A DNA stretch of 64,000 bases from Paracoccus aerius (lineage in GTDB: Bacteria; Pseudomonadota; Alphaproteobacteria; Rhodobacterales; Rhodobacteraceae): contig NZ_BNCL01000009.1 in assembly GCF_014656455.1 (NCBI RefSeq), positions 62,001 through 126,000 on the forward strand, read 5' to 3'. The position numbers were made by a program, and so were the translations under genes. Shown here in pieces: positions 56,334 to 64,000 of this stretch; position 1 is the first letter of the stretch, and the number at the start of each line of letters is the position of its first letter. A model generated the notes under the pieces. The model was not told where the DNA came from. It was given only the letters and a program-made list of their open reading frames with translations, and ran no database searches.

Positions 56334-57273
56334 GCTTGCGCTTGGCCTGCTGTCGGCGCTTGCGCTGTTGTGGGTCTTCGGGCCCAGGGACCGGCTGCGG
56401 ACGGACCAGGCAGCAGCGCCCGTGCCCGCCGACCTGCAGGCCTGGCTTGACGACCGCGAGGCGGGGATCGACGGGCAGCGTGCCACGGTCCTGCAATGGG
56501 CGGGACAAGAGGGAGAGGCGACCGAGGTCGCAATCCTTTATGTCCATGGCTTCTCGGCCAGCCCTGCCGAATTGCGGCCCTTGCCCGAACAGGTGGCCGT
56601 GCGCCTTGGGGCCAATCTTCTGGCGATCCGGCTGACAGGGCACGGGATGGACGGTCCGGCCCTTGCTGCGGCACGCGCGCAGGATTGGTGGCAGGACCTG
56701 GCGCAGGGGCTGGCGGCGGCCCGCCAGATGGGCCGGCGGGTGGTTGTGATGGGGATGTCGACCGGCGGCACGCTTGCAGCCCTGGCCGCGCGCGATCCGC
56801 AACTGGGCAGGATGATGGGCGGGGTGGTGCTGCTGTCGCCGAACTTCCGGCTGCGGGCGCGGCAAAGCTGGCTGCTGGAACTGCCCTTCGCCCGGCAGAT
56901 CGTCGGCATGGCCGGTGATCCCGAACGGTGCTTTCCCACCCGCAACGACCTGCATCGCAGCCGCTGGACAAGCTGCTATCCCCTTTCCGCGACGCTGGCT
57001 GTGGGGGCGCTGCTGCGTCAGGCGCGGCGCGGCGACTATGGCGCCGCAACCGCGCCCGCCCTGTTCATCTGGTCGGACGACGACCGGATCGTGGACCATT
57101 CCGCATCAGCCAGGATTGCGTCGGGCTGGGGCGGCGGCGCGACGGTTCTTAAGCAGACGCCCGGCATCAACGACGACCCCGACGCCCACGTCATCGCGGG
57201 CGAGGCGCTGTCGCCCGACCTGACGCGTCAGCTTGTGCCCGCCATTGCCGACTGGATCGCGACCTTGCGCTGA
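56320..57273 (+). CDS. Membrane-anchored alpha/beta hydrolase
   Basis: The 317-residue protein has an N-terminal helix (MFWPRLALGLLSALALLWVF) that anchors or exports it, and then ILYVHGFSASPAELRPL, RLTGHGMDGPALAAA, MGMSTGGTLAALAAR with the nucleophile Ser, IWSDDDRIVDH and ALSPDLTRQ. The histidine near the end is less clear (DAHVIAGE). It probably acts on esters at the membrane. It shares a transcript with the upstream hydrolase. Confidence 0.8.
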   Translation: MFWPRLALGLLSALALLWVFGPRDRLRTDQAAAPVPADLQAWLDDREAGIDGQRATVLQWAGQEGEATEVAILYVHGFSASPAELRPLPEQVAVRLGANLLAIRLTGHGMDGPALAAARAQDWWQDLAQGLAAARQMGRRVVVMGMSTGGTLAALAARDPQLGRMMGGVVLLSPNFRLRARQSWLLELPFARQIVGMAGDPERCFPTRNDLHRSRWTSCYPLSATLAVGALLRQARRGDYGAATAPALFIWSDDDRIVDHSASARIASGWGGGATVLKQTPGINDDPDAHVIAGEALSPDLTRQLVPAIADWIATLR

Positions 57274-57289
57274 CCCGGCGGATCAGCGC
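57267..57289 (+). terminator. Hairpin at the end of the second hydrolase gene
   Basis: GCGCTGA, which includes the stop codon, pairs with TCAGCGC around a 9-base loop. No T-run follows. It lies between convergent hydrolase and phaZ genes. Confidence 0.3.
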
Positions 57290-57314
57290 ATCTTGACCGC
57301 CTTGCGGGATCCTC

Positions 57315-58673
57315 TCAGATCGCGATCTTGCTGCTGTCCGCAAAGGGGTCGGTCGCGCCGCAATCGGCCGCCACACCGCCCCGGACCCGGTGCTTCCGGG
57401 GCTGGCCTGCCTCGGGCAGGTCGATGTTCTCGTCGATGAAATCAAGAACCAGGGGGCGGATGTTCAGGCGCCAGGACTTGCCTGCGAAGATGCCGTAATG
57501 GCCCGCGCCCGGTTCCAGATGCTCTTTCTTGCGTTCGGCGGGGACGCCGGTGCACAGATCCAGGGCCGCGACGCATTGGCCGGGGGCCGAGATGTCATCG
57601 TTCGCCCCTTCGACGGTCATGATCGCCACATCGGTGATCTTGCCGATGTCGACGCGGCGGCCGTTCACGACGAACTCGTTCCGGGCGATTTCCAGCTTCT
57701 TGAAGATACGGTCCACGGTCGAAAGATAGAACTCGGCCGTCATGTCCATCACGGCCAGGTATTCGTCGTAGAACTTGTAGTGCTTGTCGCCTTCGGACGC
57801 CGTGCCGCGGGCCTCGTTCCAGATCTTGTCGATGAAGGCGCGGGCATGGGTTTCAGCATTCATCGCGATGAACGAGCTGAGCTGCGCGAGGCCCGGATAG
57901 ACCATGCGGCCCGCGCCGCGATACTTGAAGCCGACGGACTGGATCACAAGATGCTCCAGCTCACCCATCGTCATGCGGTTGCCGAAGTCGGTCACCTCGG
58001 TCGCGGCGGCATCGGGATCGACCGGGCCGCCGATCAGGGTCAGGGTGCGGGGCTGGGCCGCGGGATCGTCCTCGGCCAGGATCGCGGTCGCGGCAAGGGC
58101 CAGGGGCGCGGGCTGGCAGACCGCGATCACGTTGGTATCGGGACCCAGGTGGCGCATGAAGTCCACAAGATACTGGGTATAATCCTCGATGTCGAACTTG
58201 CCCTCGCTGACGGGGATATCGCGGGCATTGTGCCAGTCGGTGACGTAAACCTCGCAATCGGGCAGCAGCGAGGTCACGGTCGAGCGCATCAGCGTGGCGT
58301 AATGGCCCGACATGGGCGCGATCAGCAGCACCTTGCGGGGCTGGGCGGCGCGGCGGGCGACGCGGAAATGGATCAGGTCGCCGAAGGGACGCTTCATCAC
58401 CGGCTCGACATAGACAATGTGGTCCTGCCCCTGGTCGCCGGCGATGGGGGGGATTTCCCAATCCGGCTTGATGACCATGCGGGCATAGCTGCGCTCGGTT
58501 ACGCGGCCCCAGGCGCTCATCAGCTTGAAGATGGGGTGGGGGTTCAGTGCAAAGATCGGATAGGACGCGATCGCGCGGGCCGATGCCCCCATCCATTCGT
58601 TCGTGTTCCGAATGGTCTCCATCGCATCATAAGACACGATGCCCTTGATACCCTTGATCGCCACGGGGGCCAT
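57315..58673 (-). CDS. phaZ: Intracellular polyhydroxyalkanoate depolymerase
   Basis: The 452-residue protein matches intracellular PhaZ: VLLIAPMSGHYATLMRSTV, DCEVYVTDWHNARDIPVSEG, the nucleophile box VCQPAPLALAA (Cys), a TVEGANDDISAPGQC acid segment and GAGHYGIFAGKSWR with the histidine. It depolymerises PHA granules so the carbon can be used. The start is uncertain: the ATG at 58673 sits right against its GAAAGG, whereas GTG at 58664 has better spacing. It is divergent from phaC. Confidence 0.93.
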   Translation of the reverse strand: MAPVAIKGIKGIVSYDAMETIRNTNEWMGASARAIASYPIFALNPHPIFKLMSAWGRVTERSYARMVIKPDWEIPPIAGDQGQDHIVYVEPVMKRPFGDLIHFRVARRAAQPRKVLLIAPMSGHYATLMRSTVTSLLPDCEVYVTDWHNARDIPVSEGKFDIEDYTQYLVDFMRHLGPDTNVIAVCQPAPLALAATAILAEDDPAAQPRTLTLIGGPVDPDAAATEVTDFGNRMTMGELEHLVIQSVGFKYRGAGRMVYPGLAQLSSFIAMNAETHARAFIDKIWNEARGTASEGDKHYKFYDEYLAVMDMTAEFYLSTVDRIFKKLEIARNEFVVNGRRVDIGKITDVAIMTVEGANDDISAPGQCVAALDLCTGVPAERKKEHLEPGAGHYGIFAGKSWRLNIRPLVLDFIDENIDLPEAGQPRKHRVRGGVAADCGATDPFADSSKIAI

Positions 58674-58791
58674 CCTTTCGTTGCTGCGTCACGACGAACG
58701 CTGTGCTGCGGCAGAAGGGTCCGAAACCCCTGTTTGCGCAACTGCCGCCCTGCGCATATCATTGTCCGGGTAATAGGGGGGAACCGGGATC

Positions 58792-60825
58792 ATGGCAAGA
58801 ACTGCAGGATCTGGCGGCAAGAACGTTGCCAGCAAAGGTCGGAAAGCGGGCACAGGCGATCAGGAAGCCCGGCCTGCAGGCAAGAAGCCCACCGGAACAA
58901 GAACAAAGGCCGCCCCGCCCCCCAGGCCGCAGGTCGAAGCAACGCAGGGGGCAGAGCAGGACGCCGTCGCTTCGCCCCCTGTGCAAAAGGACGCCCAGCC
59001 GATGCCCGATTCGACGGACCGGGGCCGCGCGCCCCAGGCCATGGCCGAGGCGCTGGCCAGGGGTTCCTCGGGCGCGACGGCGCGAAAGCTGGCCGAGAAT
59101 ATCGAACGGATCGAGGTCTTGGGCCAACGTCTGATGGCCGCGCTGTCGTCCCGGCCACGGTCCAATCCGGGGATTGAGGCACCCGGTCCGGACCTGTTCC
59201 TGACGGCTGCCAGTGCCTGGGCCAAGACGCTGTCCGAACAGCCGGGCCGCGTCCTGGAAAACCAGGTGAACTACTGGGGCGAGACCCTGAAGAACTATGC
59301 CGATGCCCAAAGGGCCATCGCCCTGGGCCAGGTCCAGCCGGCAGAAGACGACGCGGGATCGGACAAGCGGTTCGGCCATCCCCTGTGGCAAAGCCACCCT
59401 TATTTCAACTTCGTCAAGCGGCAGTATCTGATCAACGCCAAGGCCCTGAAGGACGCGGCCGGCAATCTGAAGCTGTCCGACGACGTCGCGCGCCGCCGCA
59501 TCACCTGGCTGACCGACCAGATGGTCGACATGATGGCGCCCACGAACTTCCTGGCCACGAACCCCGACGCCCTTGAACGCGCCGTCCAGACCGAGGGGGA
59601 AAGCCTTGTCCGCGGCCTCGAGAACCTGGTCCGCGATGTCGAACGGAATGGCGGCGACTTCGTCGTGTCGCTGGCGGACCGCGAGGCTTTCTCGGTGGGC
59701 GAGAATATCGGCACGTCGGAAGGCGTGGTCGTCGACCGGACGCCGCTTTACGAGCTGATCCAGTACAAGCCCGCCACCGACAAGGTGTTCGAAACGCCCC
59801 TGCTGATCTTTCCGCCCTGGATCAACAAGTTCTACATCCTTGACCTCAAGCCGCAGAACAGCCTCATCAAGTGGCTGCTGGAACAGGGCCACACGCTGTT
59901 CGTGGTTAGCTGGAAGAACCCCGACTCCTCCTATGCCGATGTGGGGATGGAGGAGTATGTCGCAGCCTATCTCGAGGCGATGGACAAGGTCCGCGACCTG
60001 ACTGCGCAGCCCCGCCTGAACGTGGTCGGCTATTGCATCGCGGGCACCACGCTGTCGCTGACGCTGGCACTGCTGAAACAGCGCGGCGACGATCGCGTGA
60101 AATCGGCCACCCTTTTCACGACCCTGACCGACTTCTCGGACCAAGGCGAGTTCGTCAGCTTCCTCCAGGACGATTTCGTCAACGGCATCGCCGAAGAGGT
60201 CAGCCGCCACGGCCTGCTGCGCGCGCAGTTGATGTCGCGCACCATGAGTTTCCTGCGGCCGAACGACCTGGTCTGGGGCCCAGCGATCCGCAGCTACATG
60301 ATGGGAGAAGAGCCCCCCGCCTTCGACCTGCTGTTCTGGAACGGCGACAGCACCAATCTGCCCGGCAAGATGGCGATGCAGTATCTGCGCGGCCTTTGCC
60401 AGCAGAACGCCTTCGCGACCGAGGGTTTCGACCTGATGGGCCACAAGCTGCACCTGTCCGACGTGACCGTGCCGGTCTGCGCCATCGCCTGCGAAACCGA
60501 TCATATCGCGCCCTGGAAGGACTGCTGGCGCGGGGTGGCCGGCATGGGGTCCAAGGACAAGACGTTCATCCTGTCCGAATCGGGCCATATCGCGGGCATC
60601 GTCAATCCGCCGACCAAGAAGAAATACGGCCATTACATCGGCAGCAGCGATTTCGGCGGCGGATACCAGGCCTGGAAGGAATCAGCCAGCTTCGCCCCCG
60701 GAACATGGTGGACCCATTGGGCCGATTGGCTGGCGGAAAGGGCAGGGAGGATGGTCCCGGCGCGCAGCCCCGGCGATGGCCTGGGGCCTGCGCCCGGAAC
60801 CTATGTCCACGAAAGGGCGGCGTGA
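58792..60825 (+). CDS. phaC: Class I poly(3-hydroxyalkanoate) synthase
   Basis: The 677-residue protein has a low-complexity N-terminus of about 80 residues (rich in Lys, Pro, Ala) and then the synthase domain: lipase-like box GYCIAGTTLS with Cys415, Asp570 in ETDHIAPWKDC and His599 in SESGHIAGIVNPP. Neighbouring WINKFYILDLKPQNSLIKWL is conserved in PhaC. It polymerises hydroxyacyl-CoA. It leads to phaP and phaR. Confidence 0.96.
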   Translation: MARTAGSGGKNVASKGRKAGTGDQEARPAGKKPTGTRTKAAPPPRPQVEATQGAEQDAVASPPVQKDAQPMPDSTDRGRAPQAMAEALARGSSGATARKLAENIERIEVLGQRLMAALSSRPRSNPGIEAPGPDLFLTAASAWAKTLSEQPGRVLENQVNYWGETLKNYADAQRAIALGQVQPAEDDAGSDKRFGHPLWQSHPYFNFVKRQYLINAKALKDAAGNLKLSDDVARRRITWLTDQMVDMMAPTNFLATNPDALERAVQTEGESLVRGLENLVRDVERNGGDFVVSLADREAFSVGENIGTSEGVVVDRTPLYELIQYKPATDKVFETPLLIFPPWINKFYILDLKPQNSLIKWLLEQGHTLFVVSWKNPDSSYADVGMEEYVAAYLEAMDKVRDLTAQPRLNVVGYCIAGTTLSLTLALLKQRGDDRVKSATLFTTLTDFSDQGEFVSFLQDDFVNGIAEEVSRHGLLRAQLMSRTMSFLRPNDLVWGPAIRSYMMGEEPPAFDLLFWNGDSTNLPGKMAMQYLRGLCQQNAFATEGFDLMGHKLHLSDVTVPVCAIACETDHIAPWKDCWRGVAGMGSKDKTFILSESGHIAGIVNPPTKKKYGHYIGSSDFGGGYQAWKESASFAPGTWWTHWADWLAERAGRMVPARSPGDGLGPAPGTYVHERAA

Positions 60826-60878
60826 AAAGCGGCTAATCAAGGGCTTGGCGGAATTAAGCCATTGGGCGCGCGGTTTTT

Positions 60879-60920
60879 CTGCGGCGCAGCATAAAATACT
60901 TGAAATGCCGCGCCGCAGCA
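60879..60920 (+). promoter_or_regulatory. Candidate PhaR operator before phaP
   Basis: CTGCGGCGCAG (60879-60889) is palindromic, and TGCCGCGCCGCAGCA (60906-60920) repeats the same bases after 16 nucleotides. TGC-rich sequences of this kind upstream of phaP are the reported targets of Paracoccus PhaR. They lie 90 to 130 bases before the phaP start. Confidence 0.55.
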
Positions 60921-61009
60921 TTCATATTCCAGTCACGAGTATGGTTCTAGCTGCGGAAAGCTCTTTCACTAAAGGTTCCCTTCCGCCGCGCTGACAGGAG
61001 TGACTGACA

Positions 61010-61471
61010 ATGGCGAAGACCCCCGATTTTGCAAAGACCTTCCAGGACATGATGGCCAATTTCCCGATCGACACCTCGTCGTTCCAGGAAGCGTTCAAGT
61101 CGCAGGGCATGATGGGCGAAAAGCTGGCCCGCGTTGCGCTGACCGCGGCCGAGCGTTCGACCGAAATCTCGGCCCAGTGGGCTAAGGACACGCTGGCCCG
61201 CATGGGCGAACTGGCCGTCGTCAAGCACGAGCCTTCGGATTACGCCAAGTCGATGACCGACTTCGCTTCCGCTTCCGCTGAAGTCGCGGCCGAGCATATG
61301 GCCGCCTTTGCCGAAGTCGCGAAGAAGGTCCAGATGGACACCGTCGACCTGATGCTGACCGCTGGCAAGGACGTGGCCGCCGACGCCCGCAACGTCGCCG
61401 AAACCGTCGTGCGCGACAACCAGGCTGCCGTGAAGAAAGCCGCCGCCGCGACCACCGTCGCCGCGAAGTAA
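61010..61471 (+). CDS. phaP: Phasin
   Basis: The 153-residue protein begins MAKTPDFAKTFQDMMANFPI and is mostly amphipathic helix (EVAAEHMAAFAEVAKKVQMD; VRDNQAAVKKAAAATTVAAK), as in PHA granule-coat proteins. It controls granule number and size. ACAGGAGTGAC precedes the ATG. It is expected to be repressed by PhaR. Confidence 0.9.
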   Translation: MAKTPDFAKTFQDMMANFPIDTSSFQEAFKSQGMMGEKLARVALTAAERSTEISAQWAKDTLARMGELAVVKHEPSDYAKSMTDFASASAEVAAEHMAAFAEVAKKVQMDTVDLMLTAGKDVAADARNVAETVVRDNQAAVKKAAAATTVAAK

Positions 61472-61494
61472 TCGCGCTTTCGGACCGGATCGAG

Positions 61495-61518
61495 AAAAGG
61501 GGCCACGGCCCCTTTTTT
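61495..61518 (+). terminator. Terminator after phaP
   Basis: AAAAGGGGC and GCCCCTTTT form a 9-pair stem with a CACG loop, followed by further T residues. It separates phaP from phaR. Confidence 0.8.
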
Positions 61519-61587
61519 CATGTCTGCGCGCCATGTCCTTGGCAGGTGCAGAAAATTGCTTTGCCTTTTGCGGTTGCAGCACCCATC

Positions 61588-62238
61588 ATGACGGAAACCG
61601 AAAGCCCGGGGTCCGTCATGGCCGCAGCCTCTACGCCGCTTCTGATCAAACGCTATGCCAGCCGGCGTCTTTATAACACGGAAACAAGCGATTACGTCAC
61701 GCTCGAGGATATCGCCTCCTTTATCCGCGACGGGCGAGAGGTCAAGATCGTCGACCTGAAGTCGGGCGATGACCTGACGCGGCAATACCTTCTGCAGATC
61801 ATCGCCGAACACGAGGGCCGGGGCGAAAACGTCCTGCCCATCGACGTCCTGACCGACCTGGTGCGCAGCTATGCCACAAGCGCCCATTCGGTAGTCCCGC
61901 AGTTCCTGGCCGCCAGCTTCGAGATGCTGCGCGAAAGCCAGTCGAAGCTGATGGAGAACATGGCCGTCATGCCCAACCCCATGACCCGCGTCCCCGGCTT
62001 TGACGCCATGCACCGCCAGCAGCAGGCCTTTCTCAAGGCGATGCTGGGCGGCTGGACCGGCACATCCGGCCCCGAACCCGAGGAACTGGAGGACAGCGCC
62101 GCATCACCCGAAGGCACGCCGGCGCGCAAGACGGATCCCAAGCGACGCCCCGCCGCTGCCCCTGACGAAGGCACCGAGGACATGGCCGAAATCCGGCGCC
62201 AACTTGCCGAACTTCAGCAGCGTATTTCAAAGCTCTGA
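61588..62238 (+). CDS. phaR: Polyhydroxyalkanoate synthesis repressor PhaR
   Basis: The 216-residue protein contains the PhaR DNA-binding domain LLIKRYASRRLYNTETSDYV and IVDLKSGDDLTRQYLLQIIA, then a helical region and a disordered charged C-terminus (SAASPEGTPARKTDPKRRPA). It senses PHA granules and represses phaP and itself. The start may be GTG at 61546, ATG at 61588 or ATG at 61618; none has a strong ribosome site. Confidence 0.93.
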   Translation: MTETESPGSVMAAASTPLLIKRYASRRLYNTETSDYVTLEDIASFIRDGREVKIVDLKSGDDLTRQYLLQIIAEHEGRGENVLPIDVLTDLVRSYATSAHSVVPQFLAASFEMLRESQSKLMENMAVMPNPMTRVPGFDAMHRQQQAFLKAMLGGWTGTSGPEPEELEDSAASPEGTPARKTDPKRRPAAAPDEGTEDMAEIRRQLAELQQRISKL

Positions 62239-62276
62239 CTTGCACAGCGCGCGGACAGCGGTTAGACCGCGCCCAC

Positions 62277-62366
62277 GGACAGTTGGCCGAGTGGTCGAAG
62301 GCGCACGCCTGGAAAGTGTGTAGGCGGGGAACCGTCTCGAGGGTTCGAATCCCTCACTGTCCGCCA
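62277..62366 (+). tRNA. tRNA-Ser (GGA)
   Basis: The 90-base class II tRNA has acceptor arms GGACAGT and ACTGTCC (62277-62283 and 62356-62362), discriminator G and encoded CCA. The anticodon loop CTGGAAA gives anticodon GGA, which reads UCC and UCU. The T-loop GGTTCGAATCC and a long variable arm fit tRNA-Ser. Confidence 0.95.
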
Positions 62367-62578
62367 TATTCACCTATAACTATTTGTTTGAATTGCATTT
62401 TTTCAGGATGTTATTCTGCTGCCAACATGCAAACCAACATCCCGTCGTAAGTAGGAATTGAGGAGGAGAGACTTCTTTGGTCGGAAGTTTCTGCGTTTAT
62501 CCAAGCGACTGTCTGATCCAGGAAACCCTATAACCATAGTATCGACCATGAAGGTCTTTTTGGTGAAGGAACCCGAAC
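62367..62578. other. AT-rich spacer after tRNA-Ser, possible island left edge
   Basis: This 212-base stretch has lower GC than everything before it (runs such as CATTTTTTCAGG) and no convincing gene. It includes an inverted pair GGATGTT...AACATCC. No integrase or second copy of the tRNA 3' end is visible up to 64000. Confidence 0.45.
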
Positions 62579-62821
62579 GTGGACAAGCAGGCGAACCCTG
62601 AGCAGCTTTTTCTCTCTGTCAAGCAAGTTGGCGATCGCTACGGTGTGTCTGTAGATTCAATATGGCGCTGGGTGAGGCTTGATCAGTTTCCGCGTCCGGT
62701 GAAGCTGGGTGGCCAGACAACGCGGTGGCGCCTGTCTGAGATCTTGGAGCACGAAGCAACACTTATTGCTGGGTGCACTATGATCTTTGACTGGGAGAGA
62801 CACTGGCCGATGGCAGCATGA
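62579..62821 (+). CDS. AlpA-like excisionase/transcriptional regulator
   Basis: The 80-residue protein starts with GTG (MDKQANPEQLFLSVKQVGDR) and has the MerR-like winged helix of AlpA proteins: VSVDSIWRWVRLDQFPRPVK, with W.RPVKLG being the usual end of the recognition part. GAAGGA lies 8 bases upstream. AlpA proteins often control prophage or island integrases. Codon use is less GC-rich than in the core genes. Confidence 0.7.
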   Translation: MDKQANPEQLFLSVKQVGDRYGVSVDSIWRWVRLDQFPRPVKLGGQTTRWRLSEILEHEATLIAGCTMIFDWERHWPMAA

Positions 62822-62881
62822 GGAATGGGTGCCTTTCGATCAGTCCCGCTACCGCGGGGTGATCAACGAAGGTGAAGCCCC

Positions 62882-62908
62882 GGGTTCTGCCCCTGCTTTG
62901 GGGAACCC
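62882..62908. other. Hairpin between AlpA-like and XRE genes
   Basis: GGGTT with AACCC and CCCC with GGGG form a two-part stem (62882-62908) around a small bulge and a 6-base loop. It lies between the two convergent genes and could act as a terminator, though there is no T-run. Confidence 0.35.
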
Positions 62909-62979
62909 AGGCAGACCTATGTCGGTCAGGGTTCCCTTCTGGAACGAAGCGGACGCGCTCTATCCGCCGCTCTCGTCGG

Positions 62980-63378
62980 TTAACGACCGAAGAGGGATCG
63001 CAGCACGGTCCGCGACCGGGCTGTCAACTTCGGATCGGTCTGGCCGGAGGCATCACGGATTTCTTCAAGCCACGCCTTTTCGTTGACGGTGGTCATAGGC
63101 CCAAAGACCTCAAGCAATGCAACGGAGGCCGTCTTTCCCACCGCCTGTTCCAAGGCAAGTTGCATCAGGTAGGCTGGATCGATCTCCAGGGCACGGGCCA
63201 GGCTCGGCACGCGGTCGAGCGGCACCTTTGATGCGCCGGTCTTGAACATGGAAATCAGGTTTGGATTTACGAACCCAGCCTCGTGAGCAATTTCTCTTTG
63301 GGTCTTCCGGTGAGCAAGAAGTTCAGTCTGGCGACGAATGAACACGGCGGCAGGGCTATTTTCGTGAGGGTTAGGCAT
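62980..63378 (-). CDS. XRE-family helix-turn-helix regulator
   Basis: The 132-residue protein begins MPNPHENSPAAVFIRRQTEL and has a helix-turn-helix KTQREIAHEAGFVNPNLISM at about residues 22-41 followed by VPLDRVPSLARALEID, as in phage-type repressors. The C-terminal part is unassigned. It faces the AlpA-like gene and may regulate the same element. Confidence 0.72.
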   Translation of the reverse strand: MPNPHENSPAAVFIRRQTELLAHRKTQREIAHEAGFVNPNLISMFKTGASKVPLDRVPSLARALEIDPAYLMQLALEQAVGKTASVALLEVFGPMTTVNEKAWLEEIRDASGQTDPKLTARSRTVLRSLFGR

Positions 63379-63606
63379 GATCGTCTCTCTTGTTGCTGAT
63401 AAGACGAATCTAGCTGGCCATGATCATCAGTGCGCTTGGGAACAGGCGCCACGGCGACGGGAAGAGGCGAAGTCCTAGAAGAAATCGGTGAGATAGATGG
63501 GAGTGCGTCGGGACCCCTGAGCAATCTGGGGCTTACATCCTCCACTGTCAGGAGTATGCGGTTCTGATGAGTGCTCATCCTATCAACTGCACATGCCGAT
63601 TATCAT

Positions 63607-63802
63607 GCAACAGCTACGCAACAGACCGGTCGGATAATGCAACGTTTGCAGGCGGAGTGTTGCAAGAAATGCAACAAAGACTTCACATTTACGGCCAGAA
63701 CGTTGCGCATTCCAGTCCACGATGCATCACTCTGTTGCAGAAACCGAGCATTTTTTCCTGTGTTTTCAAAGGTTAGAAGGCCTCGCGCAACAGAACGCAA
63801 CA
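63607..63802. repeat. Cluster of GCAAC/GTTGC motifs
   Basis: Nine copies of GCAAC or its complement GTTGC occur in 196 bases (starting about 63607, 63618, 63639, 63659, 63671, 63702, 63734, 63787, 63797), against less than one expected by chance. Two face each other as TGTTGC-N7-GCAACA (63658-63676). Several intervals are near 10, 11 or 21 bases. This could be a binding array for an island protein. Confidence 0.5.
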
Positions 63803-63897
63803 CTGAACCTGCAAATACTAAAATTAATATGCCACCAAGCCGCGAGTTCGAGGTCAAGATGGCAGAGATACCGGAGATCGAAATTTCGCGCAGTTGA
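63637..63897 (+). CDS. Possible small zinc-ribbon-like protein
   Basis: An open frame starting at ATG 63637 (or GTG 63571) encodes 86 residues with CCKKCNKDFTFTARTL near the start. The first part resembles zinc-ribbon proteins, where CxxCxKxFxFTA is common, but the second cysteine pair (SLCCRN) is atypical. It overlaps the GCAAC cluster, so part of its composition may be forced by that. Low confidence. Confidence 0.3.
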   Translation: MQRLQAECCKKCNKDFTFTARTLRIPVHDASLCCRNRAFFPVFSKVRRPRATERNTEPANTKINMPPSREFEVKMAEIPEIEISRS

Positions 63898-64000
63898 TCG
63901 TCCGCGATTCACCGGTTCATCACTAATTGCCGCACCCGTTCGTATGGGCATCGCCTCAAAACATTGTGGAAAGCGGCTGTTGCGTAGCCAGGCTCAGGTG

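Larger units (their letters stand above)
63379..64000. other. Mostly gene-poor right end of the window
   Basis: Apart from the possible zinc-ribbon ORF and the GCAAC cluster described separately, no gene can be supported here. The stretch 63379-63606 has no motif I recognise, and nothing is evident from 63898 to 64000 except one further TGTTGC at 63978. Confidence 0.4.

Noticed and set aside
57390..60633. Long frames opposite phaZ and phaC
   Set aside because: Antisense of well-defined enzymes; no ribosome site or family similarity.
62787..63086. Possible rightward gene after the AlpA-like gene
   Set aside because: Overlaps the AlpA end and the XRE end, no ribosome site, and no domain; likely chance.
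63267..63578. Possible leftward gene overlapping the XRE start
   Set aside because: Composition is not protein-like and it overlaps the promoter side of the XRE gene.
62367..64000. CRISPR array or insertion sequence in the low-GC end
   Set aside because: No regularly spaced repeats with unique spacers and no transposase gene or terminal inverted repeats were seen; the GCAAC motifs are too short and irregular.

Overview
The window is a GC-rich (roughly two-thirds G+C by eye), gene-dense stretch of an alphaproteobacterial chromosome, most likely Rhodobacterales and close to Paracoccus. The pointers are a phaZ-phaC-phaP-phaR block arranged as in Paracoccus denitrificans, an frcR-frcB-frcC-frcA-frcK sugar uptake locus, an NDUFS4-like complex I subunit, an orphan FliG-like protein, a Hint-domain protein, and an intergenic repeat of a style common in this family. 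Everything up to about 62.3 kb reads as core chromosome. The last 1.6 kb, after a tRNA-Ser, looks like the edge of acquired DNA.

Layout. 0-4.8 kb: end of an ABC-F ATPase, a zinc peptidase, ribosomal proteins L21/L27, an acetyltransferase and a luciferase-like oxidoreductase. 4.8-12.1 kb: trpS, a rhomboid-fold protein that appears to lack its catalytic residues, then the leftward group lpoA-like/glnD/murJ. 12.2-16.5 kb: rsmI, yraN, an H-type lectin, a hydrolase/isomerase pair and prs. 16.5-24.8 kb: purD, xseA, an MFS transporter with the KDPG aldolase, hemolysin III, then rpsB-tsf and cmk. 24.8-35.1 kb: small exported proteins, Cu/Zn superoxide dismutase, dnaB with a DnaA box upstream, pyrC-pyrE, an SDR enzyme, gap, a 47-residue membrane protein, fliG and purB. 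35.2-45.6 kb: a YihY-type membrane protein with an SMR protein, a MotA/MotB-like pair with a very long coiled coil, chaC, a DUF2125-type protein, tyrA-hisC and a Hint-domain protein. 45.6-55.5 kb: rpsD, the frc locus, a Bcr/CflA-type exporter, a FrnE-type oxidoreductase, cspA and thrS. 55.5-62.3 kb: two alpha/beta hydrolases and the polyhydroxyalkanoate genes. 62.3-64 kb: tRNA-Ser(GGA), an AlpA-type regulator, an XRE regulator, and a cluster of GCAAC motifs.

How genes work together. frcR (ROK repressor) diverges from frcBCAK, which imports and phosphorylates a sugar (fructose, ribose or mannose by analogy with Sinorhizobium). PhaC makes and PhaZ degrades polyester granules, PhaP coats them, and PhaR represses; TGC-rich palindromic sites sit before phaP. 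pyrC-pyrE and tyrA-hisC are translationally coupled through ATGA overlaps. The most unusual observations are the MotAB-like pair with no flagellar partner, the apparent rhomboid pseudoprotease, an intergenic repeat that has become the N-terminus of the frcK product, four convergent gene pairs that share one CTAG as both stop codons, and the GCAAC cluster in the tRNA-linked region. No CRISPR array, insertion sequence, rRNA or integrase was seen.
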